Positions 54,056 through 62,759 are shown, counted from the stretch's first letter. The stretch: DNA of 64,000 bases from Aureispira sp. CCB-E (GCF_031326345.1 NZ_CP133671.1:6463001-6527000), one strand, 5' to 3'. Notes: a model not told the origin generated them from the letters alone. Numbers and translations: made by a program.

Positions 54056-54562
54056 TTACACTAACACAGGTTCTTGCTGAACAGCATTCCTTCTCCAATA
54101 TTGGTTACGAGCATCAAAATTAGCTTGCTCTACAGGCAATACCACTTGTCCAAACAGTTCCATCAATTCTTCTGAATGAGTGCCCACTTTTTGATTTTTC
54201 AAGTTGACTTGGACAAAGCGTACCCACAAAAATGCTTTTAATTGTGTTCTATCTTTATTCCACATTCGTATTTCCACATCAAGGTGTTTCTCCGAAAAAT
54301 TCATCAACTGAGAGTCCATATACAAATCTTCCATGGTAACAGCTGAGTTGATATAAGAAATTTGATTGGTGGCAACGACCCATCCAATACCTTTGTTTCT
54401 AGCCAAATCAAATAAATCCAAGCCATAGTGTTCTTGAATTTGATCTTCTCTAGCATTCATCATATAATCAATGTATTTTCCATTGTTGAGATGATTAAAA
54501 GGATCTGAATCTTGAAACCTAACCTTTGTTCTACTACTGATTACCTTTTCTAATTTTTGCAT
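54056..54562 (-). CDS. Acyl-CoA thioesterase (4HBT hotdog fold)
   Basis: 168 residues. The hotdog signature is early: VRFQDSDPFNHLNNGKYIDYM (about 15-35), with the catalytic Asp/His-type residues D-x-D-P-F-N-H-L-N-N-G of the 4-hydroxybenzoyl-CoA/YbgC-type family. Length fits a single hotdog domain. Substrate chain length is unknown. The operator palindrome ends 15 bp upstream of its start, so repression by the neighbouring TetR protein is likely. Confidence 0.88.
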   Translation of the reverse strand: MQKLEKVISSRTKVRFQDSDPFNHLNNGKYIDYMMNAREDQIQEHYGLDLFDLARNKGIGWVVATNQISYINSAVTMEDLYMDSQLMNFSEKHLDVEIRMWNKDRTQLKAFLWVRFVQVNLKNQKVGTHSEELMELFGQVVLPVEQANFDARNQYWRRNAVQQEPVLV

Positions 54563-54576
54563 AATCTTTCATTATC

Positions 54577-54602
54577 AATAATATACCGATCGGTATATTA
54601 TT
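54577..54602. promoter_or_regulatory. TetR-type operator O1, perfect 26-bp palindrome
   Basis: Core ATATACCGATCGGTATAT extends symmetrically to 26 bp centred at 54589/54590. Lies between tetR and the thioesterase gene. Two close relatives lie upstream of tetR (55264 and 55297). Confidence 0.85.
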
Positions 54603-54621
54603 AGGTAAAAAAATATTTTTA

Positions 54622-55221
54622 CTATGAATACTTCAATTCTAATTTTATCATTTTATCAATATGATTCATCATATCAACTACATAACTTTTGTCCCCTAAA
54701 GTCAAGGTCATAAAAATACCGCCTTGAATCATCGCAAACAAACGCTTACTATACTGTTCTGCATTTACTCCAGCTTTCATTTCACCTTGCTCAATTCCTT
54801 TTAGAATAATATTCGCCATACTTTGCTCTAATTTGCGAATAACATATTTTACTCTAGCCAATAAGCGTTCGTTTTGATTGTTGGCATCAACACCAATATT
54901 CAAAATTGGGCAGCCACCATTAGAATCTGTAAAATCTAAATAGTTTCTATAAAAATCGGTAATGGCAAACAGCTGGTTCAATGGAGATGTTTCGGCTTTA
55001 ATTCGAGCAGAGACCTGCCCCATAATTAACCGAACATTGTAATTAAATGCCTCTATGGCTAATTCTTCTTTGTCTTTAAAATTACCATAAATAGCTCCCT
55101 TAGTCAACCCTACTGCATCTGTAATTGCCTTCATACTCGTTCCCATATATCCATGTTTATTGAATATAGGAGCTACTTTTTTGAGAATATACAAGCTTGT
55201 TTCAGCAGATTTTCTAGCCAT
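54622..55221 (-). CDS. TetR/AcrR family transcriptional regulator
   Basis: 199 residues from the ATG at 55221; the TTG at 55254 would overlap the -7 element, so it is rejected. N-terminal HTH is textbook TetR: FNKHGYMGTSMKAITDAVGLTKGAIYGNFKDKEEL. The C-terminal ligand and dimer domain (about 80-195) resembles regulators with a YxxF/ PILN Cys region (CPILNIGVDANN), common among AcrR-like repressors that sense fatty-acyl or aromatic compounds. It probably represses the thioesterase/hydrolase genes and itself, via three palindromes. Confidence 0.93.
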   Translation of the reverse strand: MARKSAETSLYILKKVAPIFNKHGYMGTSMKAITDAVGLTKGAIYGNFKDKEELAIEAFNYNVRLIMGQVSARIKAETSPLNQLFAITDFYRNYLDFTDSNGGCPILNIGVDANNQNERLLARVKYVIRKLEQSMANIILKGIEQGEMKAGVNAEQYSKRLFAMIQGGIFMTLTLGDKSYVVDMMNHIDKMIKLELKYS

Positions 55222-55251
55222 TTTTTCTATTTTCTTAATATGATTTGAATA

Positions 55252-55259
55252 CAAAGATA
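55252..55259 (-). promoter_or_regulatory. -7 element of tetR promoter
   Basis: TATCTTTG on the minus strand, 31 bp before the ATG. Operator O2 starts 5 bp upstream of it, so a bound repressor would block RNA polymerase. Confidence 0.6.
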
Positions 55260-55263
55260 CAAA

Positions 55264-55281
55264 AATATACCAAACGGTATA
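55264..55281. promoter_or_regulatory. TetR-type operator O2
   Basis: ATATACCAAACGGTATAA, three differences from the O1 core in 18 positions; spans the promoter of tetR. Confidence 0.75.
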
Positions 55282-55296
55282 ATTTTAAAAGCATAA

Positions 55297-55314
55297 AAAA
55301 TACCGATTGGTATA
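55297..55314. promoter_or_regulatory. TetR-type operator O3
   Basis: AAATACCGATTGGTATAT, two differences from the O1 core; centre 33 bp from O2, three helical turns. Confidence 0.75.
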
Positions 55315-55349
55315 TTTTTATAAACAATACTCTATGCACCTCCAGACAT

Positions 55350-55745
55350 TTAGAACTTCGTCCAAATTTGTTTGCCCCCTGGAGCATTGGGATGTTTGGC
55401 GTTAATTATTTTGAGTTGACTGGCTGATTCTACTTCTATAAATGCTTTCCAAAGTGTACCATCAGCACTCAAATCCAAGAACTGAAAATCACCGGACTCT
55501 GCTATTGCTGTAATATTTCTCCATTTCAATTCTTGCAAACGAAAATTGCTATTAGGAGGCACAGAAGTGATCACAGCACTATCTCCTTTTGCTATATGTA
55601 TGGTCATACTATCTGACCGAGCATCTGTACTACTCACTCGCAACCAATTGCCTACGAGGATCTCCGCCTTATGCTCAGGTGTTGCTTTTTCACAAGCCAT
55701 GAACAACCAACAAAATACAATCCCTATAAAATATCTTTTTTTCAT
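55350..55745 (-). CDS. Small lipoprotein, lipocalin-like
   Basis: 131 residues. Lipobox LFMAC gives the lipidated Cys18. After ILVGNWLRVSSTDARSDSMTI the sequence alternates hydrophobic and polar residues, as in small beta-barrel lipocalin-like lipoproteins of Bacteroidetes (the GxW near the start is the lipocalin hallmark). Function unknown. Its stop lies 36 bp upstream of operator O3, so it may terminate near the tetR control region. Confidence 0.7.
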   Translation of the reverse strand: MKKRYFIGIVFCWLFMACEKATPEHKAEILVGNWLRVSSTDARSDSMTIHIAKGDSAVITSVPPNSNFRLQELKWRNITAIAESGDFQFLDLSADGTLWKAFIEVESASQLKIINAKHPNAPGGKQIWTKF

Positions 55746-55837
55746 TTTATACTCTTTGTTTTACTTATTTCACTTCACACAAAAACACATCACCTTAATT
55801 ACGAACAATACACACAAAGCGTTTGGGCTAACTTTCA

Positions 55838-56590
55838 TTAAATATCTTCTTTCGATAACTTAACATAGTAAGTCATGGCCTCTTCCAAGTTAGCTTCTTT
55901 TATAAATTCCATCTGTTCATAATCGACACGCCCACCTGCTTGAATATCCATCAATTGCAATCCTGTTCCTTCCAGCAAAAGTTGAAAATCTACAGGAGTA
56001 TAACAACGTAAAAATTGACGAACGACCGTATTAGGGTCATCCTTACGCCACCAACTATCTACCAATCGAGCCTCCAAAACATCAAAATTATATTGCCGAA
56101 AACAAGCTCCTAAATCCATTGTCCTACCATTGGCAATCCCAGCCCAATACCAAGTTGCCCCTACCTCGATAACAATACTCCCATTAGGCTTTAACCAAGC
56201 TGCCATTCGTCTTAGTAAATTTCTTTGATCTTCATCCGTTCCTATCCCAAAACTATCAAAATAGCAAATCAAATCAAATTGTTCTTTGTAAGCAAATGTA
56301 TAAAAATCGCCTTGTTGAATAGCAATTTCCACCTTCATTTGATGACTTAACTTTTGAGCATGCCACACCGATTCTTCCAACAACTCAATCATGCTCACCT
56401 CATGCCCTAATTCTGCCAAAGCAATTGCTGTTTGCCCCCCTCCTGCTCCCAGCTCTAAAACTTTTTTAGCACTTGAGTCTGTCATTTTATTGAGCAACAA
56501 CGCCCGTTCTCTATGACTTTCTTCAACAGGTCCCAGATACACACCAAACCATTCGTTTTGCGCCTCATAAAAGGTTTTCACCCAATCCAT
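55838..56590 (-). CDS. Class I SAM-dependent methyltransferase
   Basis: 250 residues. Motif I VLELGAGGGQTAIALAELG (about 40-58), Glu after strand 2 (MIELLEES), and DLICYFDSFG are a clean SAM-binding set. Substrate domain near the C-terminus is not assigned (RWRKDDPNTVVRQFLRCYTP region). Cytosolic. It starts 6 bp after the stop of the small membrane protein gene, in one transcript. Confidence 0.88.
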   Translation of the reverse strand: MDWVKTFYEAQNEWFGVYLGPVEESHRERALLLNKMTDSSAKKVLELGAGGGQTAIALAELGHEVSMIELLEESVWHAQKLSHQMKVEIAIQQGDFYTFAYKEQFDLICYFDSFGIGTDEDQRNLLRRMAAWLKPNGSIVIEVGATWYWAGIANGRTMDLGACFRQYNFDVLEARLVDSWWRKDDPNTVVRQFLRCYTPVDFQLLLEGTGLQLMDIQAGGRVDYEQMEFIKEANLEEAMTYYVKLSKEDI

Positions 56591-56596
56591 TTCTTA

Positions 56597-57103
56597 TTAA
56601 TTTTTATCATCTATAATCAAATGTTCTGATAAATCTTTATCTATCAATTGTATCTTTTGTATATTTATATAACAAGCAAATAAGACAGTCGTACACGTTA
56701 ATAATACCCAATACCCCCAGTCAAACATCCTTAAGCTTGCCATTGAAAAACCACGATCATATAATGCATAAAGTGGCAATAAATACACCACACTTCCAAC
56801 GCCAAAGAGAAAATAATTGATCATTCGTTGGCGAGTGGAATAATAGCGTTTCTTAATGGTATATTTATAAAATGCATAACCCATAATAGGCAACCAAAAT
56901 AAAGTACTAAATACTAAGGTTATGATGATCATCACATCTATTGGCGCACGTCTTCTTTCTAAGTAATAAAACTCAAAAATTTTCCAATAAACTTCTGTCC
57001 GATTATGCCCCTCTAAAAATGGACACAAAAAAGTTCCTACTCCTATAACAAACGTAATCCAAAAACTCTTTTTTATCCGTTCAATTTTTTTATCCTCATC
57101 CAT
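56597..57103 (-). CDS. Four-helix membrane protein of unknown function
   Basis: 168 residues with four predicted membrane helices (about 13-30, 55-75, 90-115, 125-150) and charged ends. No family recognised. Co-transcribed with the methyltransferase downstream. Confidence 0.65.
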   Translation of the reverse strand: MDEDKKIERIKKSFWITFVIGVGTFLCPFLEGHNRTEVYWKIFEFYYLERRRAPIDVMIIITLVFSTLFWLPIMGYAFYKYTIKKRYYSTRQRMINYFLFGVGSVVYLLPLYALYDRGFSMASLRMFDWGYWVLLTCTTVLFACYINIQKIQLIDKDLSEHLIIDDKN

Positions 57104-57309
57104 TTTTTAATCTGTTAAACCAATCTACCAAGCCTTTTCAAAAGTTAATCGTTCGCCAAGGTAACCTTTTATACATTTTGAAAAACACCCCAAAATGGTT
57201 ATTGTGACCACTCTTATCTCCACAAAAAGTGGTCTAAAAAACTCTCTTTTACAGATTATTCGCAATATCTTTTAAAACCACTACTAAAAACAGATTACCT
57301 AAAAAGCAT

Positions 57310-57570
57310 ATCATCCTAATTATCAACAAGATGCTTTCTTCTATTTTTTATAGAACCCGAAGACTCACGAAGTAAAAACTAAAAAACTAAGCTTGCCGAG
57401 TAGCCTTCACGAAGCTAATCAACGGAGTATTATTATTTTATACAAGCACTTTATTAGCCAACTACATTACTAGTATAGGCTATTTCAGTAGTGCTGTTCA
57501 GTTGATAATCAGTCTTATACAATCAAACCTCACAAAATTTTAACAATCTAATTATCAACTTAATACAAGG
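57310..57570. repeat. Dispersed intergenic repeat, copy 7 (composite)
   Basis: TTATCAACAAG near 57320, AACTAAGCTTGCCGAG (57385-57400; inverted match to 40025-40040), GTTGATAATCAG near 57500, and ATTATCAACTTAATACAAGGTAC near 57551. Parts recall copies 1, 4 and 5, in mixed orientation. Confidence 0.45.
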
Positions 57571-57644
57571 TACTTTTTTAAGTTTCCTGTTAAAAAACAT
57601 AAAAATTAGCACACTATTCACTAAAGTAAAATAGCAAAAATCCC

Positions 57645-57652
57645 TAACTTTG
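57645..57652 (+). promoter_or_regulatory. -7 element for small membrane protein gene
   Basis: TAACTTTG, 55 bp before the ATG; no obvious -33 TTG. Confidence 0.45.
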
Positions 57653-57706
57653 AGGCACAACAAAACAGATAGACTCATATTTTGACCACTTGAAAAAAAT
57701 ACACTT

Positions 57707-58153
57707 ATGTTATCAGGTATTAGACATGCTCATTCAGGGCTTCGATGGATTGTTCTTATTTTGCTACTTCTAGCCATTGCCAATGCTTTTAGTGGCTGGC
57801 GCAGTAAAAAATCTTATACTGACAAAGACAAAAAGATCCATCTTTTTGCCATGATTTTTGTTCACATCCAAGTACTTATTGGTTTTATATCTTATTATTT
57901 AAATTTAGGTGGCAAAGTCAACTTTGGAGCCATTAAAGAAAGCCCAATGATTCGATTTTTTACAGTCGAACACATGACCATGATGCTAATTGCCATGATT
58001 GTTATTACAATTGGGTTTAGCCGTTCTAAGAAAATAAAAGAAACCCCATTACGTTTTAGACTTGTTTTTATGACCTATTTAATTGGCTTGGTGCTCATTT
58101 TAGCTGGTATTCCTTGGCCATTTAGAGCAGCACTAGGTGCTGGTTGGTTCTAA
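57707..58153 (+). CDS. Small four-helix membrane protein (Bacteroidetes cytochrome-b-like family)
   Basis: 148 residues: HAHSGLRWIVLILLLLAIANAFSGW opens a first helix, with three more (about 45-65, 85-105, 118-140) and His residues in helices 1, 2 and 3 (for example IHLFAMIFVHIQ, VEHMTMM). Homologues are often named cytochrome b, which the His pattern permits, but heme binding is not shown. Likely inner membrane. Confidence 0.6.
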   Translation: MLSGIRHAHSGLRWIVLILLLLAIANAFSGWRSKKSYTDKDKKIHLFAMIFVHIQVLIGFISYYLNLGGKVNFGAIKESPMIRFFTVEHMTMMLIAMIVITIGFSRSKKIKETPLRFRLVFMTYLIGLVLILAGIPWPFRAALGAGWF

Positions 58154-58219
58154 TTTGACTCCATTTTTTCTCTTCTAATTGCTACAACGGCAATTAGAAG
58201 AGGATTTAACGATATATCA

Positions 58220-58636
58220 ATGGCTATACTAATCAATAAGTTATCTCTCTTTTTATTTGTTTTACTTTTTATAATCAGCTGCTCTCCTAAGCCTACCCAA
58301 ACCCTAGATGAGCTTTATGAGAAAACGATTTTCACAACAGACACATCAAAAACTAAAGTAAAAACAGGCGACAAAGTTACTATTTATTACTGCCTCAAAA
58401 ATAAAGATAAAGTCATTGCTAGTTCTGATGATGCCATTGAACCTTCTGTTATCACAATACCCCCAAACGAAAGTCTAGATAAATTCCAATATCCACTTAC
58501 TTGGTTAGGATTAGGAGATAGTTGTGTCGCAACAATTGATGCTGCCGATGCAAAACTAGAATTATCTGCCTACAAAGAGCATTTTAATGCTGGAGACAAG
58601 GCAACATTTATATATAAAGTATTGAAGATTAACTAA
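58220..58636 (+). CDS. Short FKBP-like lipoprotein
   Basis: 138 residues, lipobox FIISC (Cys21). The body KVKTGDKVTIYYCLKNKDKVI to the end has the strand order of an FKBP domain (VxxYYxxxxKDGxVIxSS, then LDKFxYxLTWLGLGDSC), but the classic active-site residues and the final YxYG region are missing, so it probably lacks isomerase activity. It stands 4 bp before the full-length FKBP gene and looks like a partial paralogue of that protein's N-terminal domain. Confidence 0.7.
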   Translation: MAILINKLSLFLFVLLFIISCSPKPTQTLDELYEKTIFTTDTSKTKVKTGDKVTIYYCLKNKDKVIASSDDAIEPSVITIPPNESLDKFQYPLTWLGLGDSCVATIDAADAKLELSAYKEHFNAGDKATFIYKVLKIN

Positions 58637-58640
58637 TTTT

Positions 58641-59525
58641 ATGCGCCCCACCTTCTTTTTTCTATTATCAATTTTATTTATACTCAGCAGCTGCCAACCC
58701 GCCATTTGGCGCAAGCAAATCAAAGGCTTAAAGCCTTATAACAAACATGAATTTTGGTATGAAAAAGTTCCCAAAACATCCACTAATCGCCTTCCCAAAG
58801 TAGGTGAAGAAGTTCGAATTGACTATACCTTAAGAAAAGGAGATAAAATTTTAGATCATTCCTATGATAATGTTTATCCTGTTTTAGTACAAATTCCAGA
58901 AGAACGTTACGACAACTTTTTCACCAAAGCACTCAAATTGATGGCAGAAGGAGACAGCCTTCGATTGTTAATCCCTGCGGCAGAGGTTCCAGAGTTATTA
59001 GGTCAGTATGTATTAGAATTTGAAGAAGAAGATTTGGTTACATTTACTTATAAGATGCACCAAATTAAAAGCCAAGCTGATCTTCAAGCAGAAATTTTAG
59101 CAGAACAAGTTTACTTAGATTCTGTTCGTTTGAAAATTCCAGAGTTAATTGCTCAATTTGACAAAAAAGAACTCCCTAATTTACAGACAACGCCATCGGG
59201 TTTGTCCTATCTAATTTTTGAAAATGGAACAGGACCTAGAGCAGCTTTGGGCGATGCGGTTAGTGTTCATTATATTTGTTTTTCTAATACAGGAAAAATT
59301 GTTGACGATTCTTATACCAATATGGTTCCTTTGTCTTTTATTGTTGGAAGTCAATCTTTGATTGAAGGTTGGTCAGAAGGAACAACTTTATTAAGCCAAG
59401 GCGGAAAAGCAGTCTTGTTTATCCCTCCTAACTTGGCTTATGGTACTCAAGGCAATGGCGATGCCATTGCTCCCAACTCTTGGGTTATCTTTTTTATCGA
59501 GTTAATGGATGTTCAAAAAAAATAA
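58641..59525 (+). CDS. FKBP-type peptidyl-prolyl isomerase lipoprotein with two domains
   Basis: 294 residues, lipobox LSSC (Cys18). A first FKBP-like domain (about 48-140) is of the shortened type seen in the previous gene; a canonical FKBP domain follows (about 190-292) with VSVHYICFSNTGKIVDDSY, LIEGWSEG and a late NSWVIFFIELMDV. Catalyses proline isomerisation in the periplasm for folding of envelope proteins. Co-transcribed with the genes on either side. Confidence 0.85.
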   Translation: MRPTFFFLLSILFILSSCQPAIWRKQIKGLKPYNKHEFWYEKVPKTSTNRLPKVGEEVRIDYTLRKGDKILDHSYDNVYPVLVQIPEERYDNFFTKALKLMAEGDSLRLLIPAAEVPELLGQYVLEFEEEDLVTFTYKMHQIKSQADLQAEILAEQVYLDSVRLKIPELIAQFDKKELPNLQTTPSGLSYLIFENGTGPRAALGDAVSVHYICFSNTGKIVDDSYTNMVPLSFIVGSQSLIEGWSEGTTLLSQGGKAVLFIPPNLAYGTQGNGDAIAPNSWVIFFIELMDVQKK

Positions 59526-59538
59526 AACTACTACCAAA

Positions 59539-60543
59539 ATGAGATACTTACTTTTGCTACTCGTATTATTCGCATTTACAGCCTGTAATACAGAAAGAAA
59601 CAATCAACGCGAGATAATTACAGGAATGGAAGCTGCTGTAGCTAAAAATACGGAAGATAAGTTTTTGCGTCCTTTGATTGCCAATTACCTCCAATATTAC
59701 AAAGATTTTAAAGAAGATGAAATGGCACCTATTTATCTTTATCGTTGTGCTGTTTTGTACTATAGACTTCATAATCATGGAGAGGCATCCAAACATTTGG
59801 AAACGATTTTGAGAGAGTATCCCGAAACGCCTATTTTGGAAGATACCTATCTTTTTTTGGCAATGATTCAAGCCAGTCCTGTGGGAAGAAAATCTCGTGC
59901 CGAAGAAATATACAAGGAATATTTAGAAAAATATCCACAAGGTAAAGGTATTGCCGAAGCCAATTATTTTTTTCGACCAGAGAATGAGAAATTACAAGAT
60001 CGAATTGACGAAGTATTAAAAGAAATTAACAGCCTTCCAAGAGGTGCTAGTCCTAGCGAAACGGTCTTAAAAAAATTGATGTTTTTATATGCTAATTTTG
60101 TTAAAAGCAATCCAGATAGTCCTCTATCGCCTACCTATTGCTTACAAGGGGCTCGGTTAGCTGTTCGCTTAGAGGAGCATTTGATTGCAATACAGTTTTT
60201 AGACAAGATCTATACAAGTTACCCTAAATTTGAACAATACGCTGATGCAATGTTGATGTTAGCCGTTGAATACGATACCAACATTACGCTTTATCTTCGC
60301 AAAAACAAGGTTGTTTCCTCTCCTTTAAATGATAATATTACAGCTGCCAAATTAAAAAATATGGATGTAATTGCAGAAGGGGGGAAATTATATAAAGAAA
60401 TTATTGAGCGTTTCCCCAATTATGAAGTTGCGGAATCTGCTCGAAGTGGCTTAAAAAATCTAGGAAAAGAAACGGAAGCTGTTGTCGAAGAATTTATTCG
60501 AGTTCAAGACTCTATTCAAAATGCTACACTAAGCCCACAGTAA
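59539..60543 (+). CDS. TPR lipoprotein, BamD-like layout
   Basis: 334 residues from the ATG at 59539, giving a clean lipoprotein signal (LFAFTAC, Cys16); the longer frame from 59509 overlaps the FKBP gene and has no signal. The mature part is TPR repeats in two groups (for example VLYYRLHNHGEASKHLETIL, and GARLAVRLEEHLIAIQFLDKIY). BamD in Bacteroidetes is a similar TPR lipoprotein of about 270 residues; this one is longer and its role is not fixed. Ends the three-lipoprotein run. Confidence 0.75.
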   Translation: MRYLLLLLVLFAFTACNTERNNQREIITGMEAAVAKNTEDKFLRPLIANYLQYYKDFKEDEMAPIYLYRCAVLYYRLHNHGEASKHLETILREYPETPILEDTYLFLAMIQASPVGRKSRAEEIYKEYLEKYPQGKGIAEANYFFRPENEKLQDRIDEVLKEINSLPRGASPSETVLKKLMFLYANFVKSNPDSPLSPTYCLQGARLAVRLEEHLIAIQFLDKIYTSYPKFEQYADAMLMLAVEYDTNITLYLRKNKVVSSPLNDNITAAKLKNMDVIAEGGKLYKEIIERFPNYEVAESARSGLKNLGKETEAVVEEFIRVQDSIQNATLSPQ

Positions 60544-60551
60544 AATAAGAA

Positions 60552-60585
60552 GGCTGTTGAAGCACCTCGCTCCAACAGCCTTTTG
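60552..60585. terminator. Bidirectional terminator between TPR lipoprotein and acyl-CoA dehydrogenase
   Basis: GGCTGTTG (60552-60559) / CAACAGCC (60573-60580), with an extra AGC/GCT pairing in the loop and a T-run on the right. Confidence 0.8.
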
Positions 60586-60609
60586 TTATTTATTCGATAC
60601 AACGTATGT

Positions 60610-62403
60610 TTATTTAAAACAGTATTGATTAGCCTCCAACAATTGATCTGCAATTGTTCGACGCAATTCTTTAGTATTCAAAAACTCATGCTTGGTAAAA
60701 CGCTTAATTCCTAGCATAATCATACGCTTGGTGTCTCCATCCGCCCAAGCAGCAACTGCATTTTTAGCATGAATGCCACAACGTTCAATCGCATCGTTCA
60801 CATACAATTGAGTCATTGCTATTTCTGACTTACAAGCTTCCTCTCCTCGAACACTGCATGCTTTTAGCGTTGCTAAAATAGCTGATTCACAGACATAAAT
60901 TTCAGACATAATATCTGCTAAATTCATTAAGATTTCTTGCTCATCTTGTAATGCTTGCATTAATTTCTGAATGGTAGCTCCTGCTACTGCCAAAAATAGT
61001 TTTTTCAAGTTGGCAACATATTTTTTCTCATCTGCTAACAAACCACTTGCCATATCTCCCATTGAAGGCATTCCTGTCAATTCTTTTTGAACAGCCATAG
61101 CAGGAGTCATCATATCCATTTCTCCTTTTAGAACACGTTTCATCAACATATCCACTGTCAACATACGATTGATTTCATTGGTACCTTCAAAAATACGATT
61201 GATACGAGCATCACGATAAGCACCAGCCATATGCATTTCTTCTGAATAGCCCATTCCACCATGAATCTGTAAACCTTCGTCTGCACAATAATCCAAGCAT
61301 TCTGAACCATATACTTTCAAGATAGCACACTCGATAGCGTATTCTTCTGCTGCTCCCAACAAAGCATCTGCTAGAGGTTTTCCTTCTTCTGTCAACTTAT
61401 GCTCCATTCGAGAAATATCTCTTCCTGCGCGGTGCATTGCTGATTCTACAGCGTAAATACGAGTTGCTTGCTCTCCTAATTTGTATTTAATTGCTCCAAA
61501 TTGACCAATATTTTTGCCAAATTGTTTGCGCTCATTAGCATATTGAATAGATAAAGTACTCAATGTTTTAGAAGCACCTAAAACGCCCGCACACAATTTG
61601 ATACGACCAATATTCAAGATATTAAAAGCAATTTTGTGCCCTTTTCCTATTTCTCCCAACAAGTTTTCTACAGGAACTTTTACATTCTCGAAGAATACTT
61701 GACGAGTAGAAGAACCTTTAATTCCTAGCTTTTGCTCTTCTGCTCCTAAAGAAACGCCTTCCCAGTCTTTTTCTATAATAAACCCTGTAAATTTATCTCC
61801 GTCTACTTGTGCAAATACGGTAAATACATCTGCAAATCCAGCATTTGTAATCCACATTTTTTGACCATTTACAATGTAGTGCTTTCCATCTTCAGACAAT
61901 ACCGCCTGAGTTTTGGCAGACAAAGCATCTGAACCAGATGTTGGCTCTGTCAAACAATAGGCAGCAAACTTATCTCCTGCAATGCAAGGTGGCAAATACT
62001 TTTGCTTCTGAGCCTCTGTACCAAAATACAAGATTGGCAACATTCCAATCCCTGTATGTGCTCCATGCGACAAGGAGAAAGAACGCGTAGGTGCCAAAGC
62101 TGCGGTCAAAGCCATGTTGGTCTCAAAGTTTTGCATAAACCCTCCATATTCCTCAGGAAATGAAGTTCCCAACAGTCCCAAGTCACCAGCTTCTTTTAGT
62201 AGCTTTTTGGTCAACTCCAAATCTAATTTTTCAATTTGATCTGCAACAGGAAGTACCTTTTTATTCACAAACTCATTGGCCATTCCTAAGACCATATTCT
62301 GCTCTTCTGTCAAATCTTCTACTATAAATACACTGGAGGGATCTGTCTCTGTTATCAAGAACTCACCACCTTTCAATAGCTTTTGCTCTGTGTCCATCAT
62401 CAT
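60610..62403 (-). CDS. Acyl-CoA dehydrogenase
   Basis: 597 residues. N-terminal, middle and C-terminal acyl-CoA dehydrogenase domains are complete, with the FAD/substrate region CLTEPTSGSDA at about 152-162 and YANERKQFGKNIGQFGAIKYKLG, and the likely catalytic Glu in the RIFEGTNEINRM region. The length, with an extra C-terminal helical part (about 430-595), fits the long, VLCAD-like Bacteroidetes form. It catalyses the first step of beta-oxidation, passing electrons to ETF. Three ATGs in a row (MMMD) leave the exact start open by two codons. Confidence 0.92.
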   Translation of the reverse strand: MMMDTEQKLLKGGEFLITETDPSSVFIVEDLTEEQNMVLGMANEFVNKKVLPVADQIEKLDLELTKKLLKEAGDLGLLGTSFPEEYGGFMQNFETNMALTAALAPTRSFSLSHGAHTGIGMLPILYFGTEAQKQKYLPPCIAGDKFAAYCLTEPTSGSDALSAKTQAVLSEDGKHYIVNGQKMWITNAGFADVFTVFAQVDGDKFTGFIIEKDWEGVSLGAEEQKLGIKGSSTRQVFFENVKVPVENLLGEIGKGHKIAFNILNIGRIKLCAGVLGASKTLSTLSIQYANERKQFGKNIGQFGAIKYKLGEQATRIYAVESAMHRAGRDISRMEHKLTEEGKPLADALLGAAEEYAIECAILKVYGSECLDYCADEGLQIHGGMGYSEEMHMAGAYRDARINRIFEGTNEINRMLTVDMLMKRVLKGEMDMMTPAMAVQKELTGMPSMGDMASGLLADEKKYVANLKKLFLAVAGATIQKLMQALQDEQEILMNLADIMSEIYVCESAILATLKACSVRGEEACKSEIAMTQLYVNDAIERCGIHAKNAVAAWADGDTKRMIMLGIKRFTKHEFLNTKELRRTIADQLLEANQYCFK

Positions 62404-62759
62404 AATTTTAATTGATTTAATTGTTTTGATGTATAATTGATTAACTTTTTGGTTAAATTTTCTTTCAAAGAAACGAACAAAACTAGTAAAATGTTCCGTA
62501 AAAAGAAATTTTCTTCTAAACTTTCAGTAAGTTTTGAAAATAAAATTTCTTTAACATTTTGCTAAAGCATTGTTAATATTTCCATTCGCTCCATTCAAAC
62601 AGCAACGTAGTTCCTCTTTTCAACTCTATTTTATTACCATTCACAGGTTGCTCTTGAACTAATTTTGAGCGTTCGATGTTGGTAGCGATGAACAACAAAG
62701 TACATCAATAGCTTTGTACGACAACCATATACTTATACCATTCTCTATTGTTTTTTTTA

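Larger units (their letters stand above)
57104..57706. other. Intergenic region with repeat remnants
   Basis: 603 bp between divergent genes. The central part has two TGATAATCA-type elements and an AACTAAGCTTGCCGAG block. No ORF. TAACTTTG at 57645-57652 is the likely -7 element of the downstream gene. Confidence 0.5.
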
